DNA of 5,990 nt from JAKBCQ01 sp021807585 (GTDB lineage: Bacteria; Planctomycetota; Planctomycetia; Isosphaerales; Isosphaeraceae): contig DAHWFG010000314.1 in assembly GCA_027325115.1 (NCBI GenBank), positions 1 through 5,990 on the forward strand. The letters run 5' to 3'. Made by a program: the position numbers and the translations under genes. This document shows positions 1-5,655 of the stretch, in pieces. The notes beneath the pieces were generated by a model. That model made no database searches, was not told where the DNA came from, and was given only the letters and a program-made list of their open reading frames with translations. Positions within the stretch are counted from its first letter, which is position 1. The number at the start of each line of letters is the position of its first letter.

Positions 1-2299
1 GGTATGTTGAAGATAACATAATTCTACGATGAAGCGCCTTGATCGACCAGCCGCCGTCGATGAACGTCCTGGCGAGGTGATCGAGCAGTTCGGGGTGGGT
101 GGGCGGATCGCTCCGGAGGCCGAAATCTCCCGGGGTCGAGACGAGCGGATTTCCCATGTGCCACATCCACACGCGATTGACAAAGACGCGAGCGGTGAGC
201 GGGTTGTTTTTGGAGGCGATGTCGCGGGCGAGTTCGAGCCTTCCCGATCCTTCATGATAAGGCATACGGTCGGCGCCGCTTAACGCTTCAAGAAAGCGAC
301 GGGGGGTGGGTTCGCCGAGATTGCCCGGATTGCCGCGGATGAAGACGCGCGGATCGACGGGATTCGGCTGATCCTCGACCGTCATCGCTCGCGGCGGCGC
401 TCCCTTTCCTTTCACCCTCCAGGTTTGAACGGCGTCTTTGAGCTTTTTGAGCCGATCCTGCGAAGGTCGATCGGCGATGAAATCGAGATCACCTTCGCGG
501 TTGACGGGGATATCGAGCGGGCCGTTCGGCTGGTGAAAAACGAGCCTCAATCGCTCGTGCTCGGGGTCCGGAAGCGATTGAACGGGCGTTCCGTTGAGTT
601 TGGCTCGACGCTCGTAATCGAGCCAGATTTGCTCACTCCCGCGGAGCGCCGCGCCGATCCGCCGCACCGATTCGGCGAACGTCTTGGGGTAAGGCGGCGA
701 GAGCGACGCAACAATCAAAGGATTAACACGTTTAATGGGATCGGTTTCGCGCGCCAAAGCCTCGATCGCGGCGGGGGCCTGTTTGGCGAACTCGGCGGGG
801 GGGATCGCGGCGAGCCGATGCAGCGGAGCGAAGACGGGATCAAACCCCTTGCTCGTGCGATCGAGCAGCCGGCGCCAGCGCCGCGTCATCTTCGGGTTCA
901 ACTCTTTTCCCTCGGCAATGATCATAAAATCACGCGTATCGGGTCGACCGCGCGATTCGATCGCGGCGAGGAGATATTCGCCGACGCGAAGTTTCGTTGA
1001 ATCCATCAATTCCGCATGTTTTTGATCGATGAAGTCGGCGAGTTCGCGTTCGCGTTTCGTCAGTTCGCTTTCGTAAGCGGCGTATTCGGGCGTCGCGGGG
1101 GGCTTGTCGTAAAGCGGCGGAACGACCGGCTCGGAGCAGCTCGCGAAAACTCCGCGGAGCGCGTAATAATCTTTCGCCGGGATCGGATCAAACTTATGAT
1201 CATGACAGCGAGCACACGAAACCGTCAGCCCCATCAAGCCGCGGGTGGTCGCGTCGACGCGATCGTCGAGGATGTCTTCATTGTTGTTCATAAAGCGACT
1301 TCCCACCGTCAGGAAGCCGAGAGCGCGGAGCGGTTTGCGATCGTCCCCTTTGATGATTTTATCGGCGGCGAGCTGCTCGAGTAGAAATTGATCGTACGGC
1401 AAGTCTTTATTTAGTGATTCAATCACGTAATCACGATAAGTATACGCCCACGGATAATCGAGTTCGTCGAGGAACACATATCCTTTGGTGTCGGCGTACC
1501 GAGCGACGTCGAGCCAATGACGTCCCCAGCGTTCTCCGTACCGCGGCGACGCGAGGAGTCGATCGACGATTTTGGCGAAGGCTTCGTTCGTGGGCGCGGG
1601 ATCATTTTGGAAGGCTTGAACGTCCTCGGGGGTCGGCGGCAGGCCGATCAGATCGAACGAAGCGCGGCGGATCAGAGTCAGTCGGTCGGCCTGGGGCGAC
1701 GGAGCGAGCCCTTTTTCCTCGAGTTTGGCGAGGATGAAGTGATCGACCGACGATCGAGGCCAGGCGCGATCTTTGACTTCGGGAAGCGTGGGGTCGGCGA
1801 TTTTTTGGAACGCCCAATGCCGTTTCCAGGCCTCGGCGCGGGGATCGGCCGCCGAGCCCACGGTTTTGGGCCAGACCGCGCCGGATTCGATCCAGCGTTC
1901 GAGATCGGCGACGACCTGCGGAGGGAGCGTTTTTTTGGGGGGCATTTTGAGATCCCCCTGGCCGTGAACCGCGTCGACGAGCAGGCTTTCTTTTGGTTTA
2001 CCGGGGACGACCGCGGGGCCGGTTTCGCCTCCCTTTAAGATCGCCTCGCGCGAATCCACGCGGAGCCCCGCTTTTTGCTTGTCCGGGCCGTGACACGAGA
2101 GGCAGTTCGCGATCAACACGGGACGGATGCGGGCCTCGAAGAATTCGGCTTCGCTCTTAGCCGAAACGGCGGGGGAGGGGGCGTCGGCGGCGAAGGAAAC
2201 GCGTACGCTCGCCGATGAAACGGCGATCGCCGCCGCGACGATTGCGACGATCATCACGTGGTATTCGACTCGGTTCCGGGTCGACGGCTTTCGTGGCAT
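1..2299 (-). CDS. Secreted PSCyt1-DUF1549-DUF1553 cytochrome-like protein (3' end outside window)
   Basis: An uninterrupted minus-strand frame gives 766 codons before the left edge. Residues 1-15 are basic (R3, K4, R8, R10), residues 16-37 are hydrophobic and end in SFAADA, so a Sec signal peptide is likely. A PSCyt1 c-type cytochrome domain follows, at about 50-145: haem motif CLSCH at 66-70, a possible axial Met119 in KMPP, and WIESGAVWP at 136-144. DUF1549 covers about 183-395, with RRASFDLIGLPPTP near 208, GERWGRHWLDVARYADT at 255-271 and a second haem-type motif CARCH at 362-366. DUF1553 begins near 650-690 (NPLTARVFVNRVWMW) and is cut at GWSIKALHRRIMLSSTY, so I infer that roughly 100 or more residues are missing. 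Start: ATG 2299 has a weak GGA about 10 bases upstream, and internal Met16 has no better site. Such proteins are typical of Planctomycetes and often sit next to a DUF1501 gene; that neighbour would lie off the edge. The biochemical role is unproven; extracytoplasmic redox or polysaccharide work is only suggested. Confidence 0.95.
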   Translation of the reverse strand, partial: MPRKPSTRNRVEYHVMIVAIVAAAIAVSSASVRVSFAADAPSPAVSAKSEAEFFEARIRPVLIANCLSCHGPDKQKAGLRVDSREAILKGGETGPAVVPGKPKESLLVDAVHGQGDLKMPPKKTLPPQVVADLERWIESGAVWPKTVGSAADPRAEAWKRHWAFQKIADPTLPEVKDRAWPRSSVDHFILAKLEEKGLAPSPQADRLTLIRRASFDLIGLPPTPEDVQAFQNDPAPTNEAFAKIVDRLLASPRYGERWGRHWLDVARYADTKGYVFLDELDYPWAYTYRDYVIESLNKDLPYDQFLLEQLAADKIIKGDDRKPLRALGFLTVGSRFMNNNEDILDDRVDATTRGLMGLTVSCARCHDHKFDPIPAKDYYALRGVFASCSEPVVPPLYDKPPATPEYAAYESELTKRERELADFIDQKHAELMDSTKLRVGEYLLAAIESRGRPDTRDFMIIAEGKELNPKMTRRWRRLLDRTSKGFDPVFAPLHRLAAIPPAEFAKQAPAAIEALARETDPIKRVNPLIVASLSPPYPKTFAESVRRIGAALRGSEQIWLDYERRAKLNGTPVQSLPDPEHERLRLVFHQPNGPLDIPVNREGDLDFIADRPSQDRLKKLKDAVQTWRVKGKGAPPRAMTVEDQPNPVDPRVFIRGNPGNLGEPTPRRFLEALSGADRMPYHEGSGRLELARDIASKNNPLTARVFVNRVWMWHMGNPLVSTPGDFGLRSDPPTHPELLDHLARTFIDGGWSIKALHRRIMLSSTY

Positions 2300-2328
2300 A
2301 AGCGTTTCCAGGGTCGGATTCGGGGGCG

Positions 2329-2354
2329 GGTTCGGTCGATCTCGGTCGGTTCGG
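2329..2354. repeat. Short direct repeats in the leader of the cytochrome-like gene
   Basis: TCGGTCG occurs at 2332-2338 and again at 2342-2348, exactly ten bases apart. GGTTCGG occurs at 2329-2335 and 2348-2354. On the minus strand this lies in the presumed untranslated leader, 30-55 bases before the ATG. Ten-base spacing puts both copies on one face of the helix, which would suit a regulator, but a low-complexity G/C/T stretch explains it equally well. Confidence 0.35.
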
Positions 2355-2455
2355 CGGGGTTTATCGGTTGTGGCGTGAACCGACGATTGCTGTTTTGTGC
2401 GGTGATCGTCGCGTCCGAGCGCTCAATCGGCGTGCGGGCGGGATGTTCAACAATC

Positions 2456-2485
2456 ATTATACGGCGCCGGAGGGCTGGGGGACAA
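2456..2485 (-). promoter_or_regulatory. Candidate sigma-70-like promoter for the PSCyt1-DUF1549-DUF1553 gene
   Basis: Read on the minus strand, TTGTCC (2485-2480; 4 of 6 match to TTGACA) is followed after 18 bases by a perfect TATAAT (2461-2456). Transcription would start near 2449, leaving a leader of about 150 bases before the ATG at 2299. The -10 match is exact in an otherwise GC-rich region, which is the main support. Planctomycete promoter consensus is poorly known, so this is a motif-based guess. Confidence 0.4.
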
Positions 2486-2715
2486 ACCGAAAGTTGGTTG
2501 CGACGTGCGTAAGCAGGATTGATGTTTGTTGGGATATCGCGCTGGTGGGCGACGAAGCGTCGAGGGGTAAAGGGTTGTCGGCGGTGTCGTCGGGTGTGCA
2601 TTGAAAATGTTTGAACCCGGTCGATCGAATGGTTGTCCGAACGTCGTTGATTGCGAGAAACGGGGGTTGGATTGAAAACGACTGACTTTTTCTTGAAATC
2701 TTCGCGCGTTCGGTG

Positions 2716-2746
2716 TTGGCAAAACGGGTGGGATGTTTGGTTTAAT
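2716..2746 (+). promoter_or_regulatory. Candidate sigma-70-like promoter for the HNH/sugar-nucleotide unit
   Basis: TTGGCA (2716-2721; 5 of 6 to TTGACA) is followed after 19 bases by TTTAAT (2741-2746; 5 of 6 to TATAAT). The spacer is longer than the usual 17, which weakens the call. A start near 2753 would give a leader of about 85 bases to the ATG at 2838. It would also place the in-frame ATG at 2733 upstream of the transcript, supporting the later start for the HNH protein. Confidence 0.4.
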
Positions 2747-2825
2747 AGTGACACGCGCACCCGCGTGTTCCGAAATCCCGAGTCACCGTGAAACGACGCA
2801 ACGACTTTTCACCCGGTCTGATCTC

Positions 2826-2831
2826 AGGAGG
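2826..2831 (+). promoter_or_regulatory. Shine-Dalgarno AGGAGG that fixes the HNH start
   Basis: A full AGGAGG lies 6 bases before the ATG at 2838. It rules against the upstream in-frame ATG at 2733, whose extra 35 residues look non-coding, and against the out-of-frame ATG at 2834, which is too close to the site. Confidence 0.85.
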
Positions 2832-2837
2832 CGATGC

Positions 2838-3503
2838 ATGTCTCAGGCGGTTCTAGAGCGCCCAACGCTGGTGTTGAACCGGAATTGGCAGCCGGTCAAC
2901 GTGGCCACGGTCGCGCGGTCTCTGACGATGCTTTGGAACGAGACGGCGAAAGTGGTCGACCCCGAGGATTTCCGATTGTACTCGTGGTCCGATTGGGCAC
3001 GGCTCGAGCCCCGGGAAGGGGAGCCGATGATCCGCGCGGTGACTTTCCGCCTCCGCGTGCCCGAAGTGATCACGCTGACGCGGTACGACCGTTACCGTGA
3101 GGCGGCGGTCACGTTCAGCCGAAGGAACATTCTCAAGCGTGATCATGCGACATGCCAATACTGCGGCGTTCAGCCGGGGAGCGAGGAATTGACGATCGAT
3201 CACGTCGTTCCTCGATCGTTGGGCGGGACGACGACATGGGAAAACTGCGTGCTCGCGTGTGTCGCGTGCAACGCCAAGAAAGCGAACCGAACCCCCGAGC
3301 GGGCGAACATGGCGCTGCGTCGCAAGCCGTTTCGACCGTCGTGGAAGCCGATGTACTCGGGTCCGACGACGCGGATCGAAAGCTGGTCGCGGTTCCTGAG
3401 CGAGGCGTACTGGAACGTGCCGATGGAGGAGCCCGCTCCTCCGCCGCACCCTCATCCGGTTCGGCATTCGCATCGTCATGAACATGGTCGAGAGAGATGC
3501 TGA
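2838..3503 (+). CDS. HNH endonuclease-like protein with histidine-rich C-terminal tail
   Basis: The 221-residue product starts MSQAVLERPTLVLNRNWQPV, the N-terminal pattern of a small stand-alone HNH family found in several bacterial phyla. The zinc/HNH core spans about 95-150. Candidate zinc ligands are C106-x2-C109 and C141-x2-C144. Nuclease residues are D121-H122 (DHVVPRS), N136 in WENC, and N145 in CNAKK, so the core appears intact. The N-terminal 95 residues contain tryptophan-rich stretches (SWSDWARLEPREGEP) of unassigned role. The last 20 residues carry six histidines (204, 206, 210, 212, 214, 216). There is no signal peptide, so it is cytoplasmic. The substrate is unknown: members are often labelled McrA-like, but nothing here shows methyl-DNA recognition and no methyltransferase is adjacent. 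The sugar-nucleotide gene begins 4 bases after the stop, indicating co-transcription. The fold call is firm and the biological role open. Confidence 0.93.
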   Translation: MSQAVLERPTLVLNRNWQPVNVATVARSLTMLWNETAKVVDPEDFRLYSWSDWARLEPREGEPMIRAVTFRLRVPEVITLTRYDRYREAAVTFSRRNILKRDHATCQYCGVQPGSEELTIDHVVPRSLGGTTTWENCVLACVACNAKKANRTPERANMALRRKPFRPSWKPMYSGPTTRIESWSRFLSEAYWNVPMEEPAPPPHPHPVRHSHRHEHGRERC

Positions 3504-3507
3504 TTTC

Positions 3508-4497
3508 ATGCGTTATTTGGTGACCGGCGGTGCGGGCTTTATCGGCGGCCATTTGATCGAGCGTTTGCTCGAACAGGGAGATACGGTTCTCGCACTCGAC
3601 GATCTGAGTACGGGTCGCTATGAAAACGTCGCGGAGCTCGAATCGGATCCTCGGTTCGAGCTTCGCGTCGCGAGCGTGATCGATCACAGGGTGGTCGAGG
3701 CGTGCGTTCAGGAGTGCGGCGCGGTTTTTCATTTGGCGAGCGCCGTCGGCGTACGGCTGGTCGTCGAAGAGCCCGTCAAGACGATCGAAACGATCGTCAA
3801 TGGAACGGACGTCGTTCTGCGTGCTTGTGCGCGGTATCGGCGGCCGATTTTAATTACATCAACAAGTGAGGTATATGGTAAGGGGATCAAGGTTCCGTTT
3901 TCGGAGGGGGACGATTGCGTTCTCGGCCCGACGACGACGCGCCGCTGGGCGTACGCGTGCGCCAAGGCGGTCGACGAATTTCTGGCGCTCGCGTTTTGGC
4001 ATCAATCAAGGCTTCCCGTCGTCGTGGCGCGGCTGTTCAACACGGTCGGGCCGCGGCAAACGGGGCATTATGGCATGGTAATTCCTCGATTTGTCGAGCA
4101 GGCTCTCGCGGGGGAGCCGATCACGGTTTACGGCGACGGCACGCAAACCCGCTGTTTCGGCCATGTCGCCGATGTCGTTTCGGCTCTTGTGCAACTGATT
4201 GTTCATCCCAGGGCGCGGGGCGACGTCTTCAACATCGGCAACGATCAAGAGGTTACGATTCTTGAACTCGCCGAACGCGTCCGCGCCGCGACGGGGTCGA
4301 CCGCGCCGATCCGCCTGGTGCCGTATCGCGAGGCGTACACCGAAGGATTTGAAGACATGAAAAGACGAGTACCCGATCTGACGAAAATACGTCGATTGAT
4401 CGGCTACGAGCCGACCCGCGATCTTGATAAGATTCTGGTCGACGTGATCGCGCACGCGATCCGCGAGCGCGAACTTCGCTCCGCGCCGCGGGGATAA
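3508..4497 (+). CDS. NAD-dependent nucleotide-sugar epimerase/dehydratase/decarboxylase-like (extended SDR)
   Basis: The product is 329 residues, normal for an extended short-chain dehydrogenase. It opens with MRYLVTGGAGFIGGHLIERL, whose G7-G8-A9-G10-F11-I12-G13 binds the dinucleotide; D31-D32 (LDDLSTGR) should contact the NAD ribose. HLASAVGV at 75-82, S120-E121 in TSTSEVYG, and Y149-x3-K153 (YACAK) supply the catalytic set. RLFNTVGPRQ at 175-184 and VYGDGTQTRCFGHVAD at 207-222 are the sugar-nucleotide binding signatures. Reactions in this family act on UDP- or GDP-sugars for cell-surface polysaccharides. The E121 after the catalytic Ser, the RRWAYACAK context and R286/R287 in MKRRVPD recall UDP-glucuronate decarboxylases such as ArnA, but a 4-epimerase or GDP-mannose dehydratase is not excluded. 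Start 3508 fits the family N-terminus and lies just after the HNH stop, with a weak GAGAGA upstream; earlier ATGs at 3478 and 3484 would overlap HNH and add an atypical leader. Cytoplasmic. Confidence 0.93.
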   Translation: MRYLVTGGAGFIGGHLIERLLEQGDTVLALDDLSTGRYENVAELESDPRFELRVASVIDHRVVEACVQECGAVFHLASAVGVRLVVEEPVKTIETIVNGTDVVLRACARYRRPILITSTSEVYGKGIKVPFSEGDDCVLGPTTTRRWAYACAKAVDEFLALAFWHQSRLPVVVARLFNTVGPRQTGHYGMVIPRFVEQALAGEPITVYGDGTQTRCFGHVADVVSALVQLIVHPRARGDVFNIGNDQEVTILELAERVRAATGSTAPIRLVPYREAYTEGFEDMKRRVPDLTKIRRLIGYEPTRDLDKILVDVIAHAIRERELRSAPRG

Positions 4498-4649
4498 ATA
4501 ATAATCATTCTTGATTATGATCGATCAAAATTGAAAAATCGAACGCGCCCGACGCTCCGCGAGGGGACGGCGTCTTGCGCGTTCGATCGATTCGGTTCGG
4601 CGGCGAAGGCCGCCCTGGTCGCGCCGTTCGGCTTCCGCCGCGGTCGTGA
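4498..4649. other. Convergent intergenic region
   Basis: These 152 bases lie between the stop of the plus-strand sugar-nucleotide gene and the stop of the minus-strand secreted-protein gene. They begin AT-rich (to about 4540), including a weak 7-bp inverted repeat ATAATCA/TGATTAT at 4501-4518 and the palindrome TGATCGATCA at 4518-4527. They then contain the strong hairpin listed separately and a small GC stem GGCGGC-GAAG-GCCGCC at 4599-4614 that has no T-run on either side. No gene is seen. Confidence 0.7.
4525..4587 (-). terminator. Intrinsic terminator of the porin/secreted-protein unit
   Basis: A perfect 11-bp stem, ATCGAACGCGC (4538-4548) with GCGCGTTCGAT (4577-4587), is continued after a 2x2 internal loop by a 5-bp stem GACGC (4551-4555) with GCGTC (4570-4574). 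On the minus strand the hairpin is followed directly by TTTTT, then CAATTTTG, the layout of a rho-independent terminator about 60 bases past the minus-strand stop. On the plus strand the sequence after the stem (CGATTCGGTTCGG) has no T-run, so it is at best a weak terminator or 3'-end stabiliser for the convergent plus-strand unit. Confidence 0.75.
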
Positions 4650-5570
4650 TCAATGAAACGAGCGCGTCGTAGCGGATTTCAAGACGTTCTTATCAAAAGC
4701 ATCTTGATTGAACGACTTGGTATTTGAGAATTCGACCGGAAGGGGCGGAAGATCGGTTTTCGCGGCGACGGCTCGCGTTTCACGCGCGGTTTTGGAATCG
4801 ATCGACACGCGTTTCGGCGCATGAGCCGTCGTTTTGAACGGGCTGGTCGAAACGGGACTCGCCGAGACGACGATCGCGAACCCGAAGCCCGATTTATCGA
4901 CCCCCTGGAACGCGTCGCGGGCTCGCACCCAGTTGTCGGGAAGCGCCGTGCTGGGGGAGAAATCGACGACGGCGTGGCCGTCGCAAAGCCCCGAAGCCTC
5001 GGCGTAGATCGAAAAATCGGCGACGAGGAGGTATCGTCCCAGGGGCATCGGCGGGCCTTCCAAATGCGGCAAATGAATGTTCACAAGTTGACCTTGTGTA
5101 CCTTCGATCATAATCGGCTGGTGACCGATCTGGAGCGGCGTGCCGTCCCAGGAGACCGGTCGAAGCGACATGCTCGCGAGTCTGACCGTCCCCGCCGAGC
5201 CTTTGTAGCGACCGCGAAGGTAGCCCGCCATCGAGCTCTCGACGGTGAGCTCGACCTGTTTGACCGCGGGATCGCTGCTCGCGATATCGAGTTCTTGCAC
5301 GAGATGGAAGGTTTGTTCGGCGTGTGAACGGCAACCGAGATACGCGTTCGCCGCGACGGTTCCGGACATGACGACGACGACCGAGTTGGGAGTGGGGATG
5401 CGGACGTCGATCAGTCCGCCGTCGGCTCGAGCCTCGCGCCTGGAGTGCGGCTCGACCCCTCCCTGGCGAGCCTCGGGGGTGATGTGGATCGGGCTCGCGG
5501 GCGCCGCGTCGGCCTTCTCGCCGTCCATGAATCCGCAAATCAAACACGCCGCAAAAAGATTCACCAACAT
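4650..5570 (-). CDS. Unidentified secreted protein, 306 residues
   Basis: I do not recognise a family. The N-terminus (about 1-23) is hydrophobic (MLVNLFAACLICGF) and followed by KADAAPA, consistent with a Sec signal peptide cut after ADA or DAA, although the n-region lacks a basic residue. A linker rich in R, E and G (24-52) precedes a likely beta-rich domain at about 53-238 with alternating hydrophobic stretches such as SVVVVMSGTV, PIMIEGTQGQLVNIHLPHL and GRYLLVADFSIYA. Two cysteines remain in this domain (C80, C196) and could form a disulfide. The tail (239-306) is rich in S, T, K, A and P and looks disordered. The ATG at 5570 is chosen because GGAGG sits 7 bases upstream; a TTG at 5576 is too near that site. 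It follows the porin fragment by 85 bases on the same strand and ends before a strong terminator, so the two probably share a transcript. An envelope location is inferred. Confidence 0.8.
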   Translation of the reverse strand: MLVNLFAACLICGFMDGEKADAAPASPIHITPEARQGGVEPHSRREARADGGLIDVRIPTPNSVVVVMSGTVAANAYLGCRSHAEQTFHLVQELDIASSDPAVKQVELTVESSMAGYLRGRYKGSAGTVRLASMSLRPVSWDGTPLQIGHQPIMIEGTQGQLVNIHLPHLEGPPMPLGRYLLVADFSIYAEASGLCDGHAVVDFSPSTALPDNWVRARDAFQGVDKSGFGFAIVVSASPVSTSPFKTTAHAPKRVSIDSKTARETRAVAAKTDLPPLPVEFSNTKSFNQDAFDKNVLKSATTRSFH

Positions 5571-5577
5571 GATCAAG

Positions 5578-5582
5578 CCTCC
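5578..5582 (-). promoter_or_regulatory. Shine-Dalgarno GGAGG that fixes the secreted-protein start
   Basis: On the minus strand GGAGG (5582-5578) lies 7 bases before ATG 5570 and only 1 base before the in-frame TTG at 5576. The spacing selects the ATG and supports this frame over the long overlapping minus-strand frame that runs 5631-4894. Confidence 0.8.
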
Positions 5583-5655
5583 GTACCTGAAATTCGCATA
5601 CGACGGTTCTTCGTGGTAGAGTCGATCGCACCGAGAATAAGAATAGACACGCGAT

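Larger units (their letters stand above)
2300..2837. other. Divergent intergenic region without a convincing gene
   Basis: These 538 bases separate the minus-strand cytochrome-like gene from the plus-strand HNH gene. Open frames exist on both strands (for example minus 2254-2760), but they lack a ribosome binding site and recognisable protein content and overlap both flanking promoters. The part near the cytochrome-like gene is rich in TCGG/CGGG words; the part from about 2600 to 2760 is more AT-rich and carries runs such as a five-T stretch near 2687. Candidate promoters for each flanking gene are listed separately. I saw no riboswitch, tRNA or strong terminator. Confidence 0.75.

Noticed and set aside
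1414..1435. Palindrome GTGATT-C-AATCAC and direct repeat AATCACG x2
   Set aside because: It falls inside the conserved DUF1549 coding segment (YRDYVIESL) and is explained by codon content; no further copies were seen.
425..2378. Several plus-strand open frames (425-1000, 1016-1384, 1517-2038, 2127-2378)
   Set aside because: They lie antisense to the cytochrome-like gene, whose minus-strand frame has clear family motifs throughout. Long antisense frames are expected in GC-rich DNA with biased codon use.
2254..2760. A 168-residue minus-strand open frame covering the divergent intergenic region
   Set aside because: No ribosome binding site, arginine/proline-rich composition without recognisable motifs, and it overlaps the start of the cytochrome-like gene in another frame.
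2733..2837. Possible 35-residue N-terminal extension of the HNH protein
   Set aside because: The ideal AGGAGG site and family N-terminus both point to ATG 2838, and the candidate -10 element lies inside the extension.
2853..3732. Minus-strand open frames across the HNH and SDR genes (2853-3509, 3133-3732)
   Set aside because: They are antisense to two well-supported genes, have no known motifs and no ribosome binding site that I could see.
4501..4518. Inverted repeat ATAATCA-TTCT-TGATTAT just after the SDR stop as a plus-strand terminator
   Set aside because: Seven AT-rich pairs make a weak stem and no T-run follows, so it is not a convincing terminator.
5544..5570. Secreted protein as a lipoprotein through LFAAC
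   Set aside because: The cysteine is only residue 9, too early for a normal lipoprotein signal, and the preceding residues do not fit a lipobox well.
4894..5631. A 245-residue minus-strand frame overlapping the secreted protein
   Set aside because: Arginine-rich shadow frame without a signal peptide. The alternative frame has a good Shine-Dalgarno site, a signal peptide and a stop just before the terminator.
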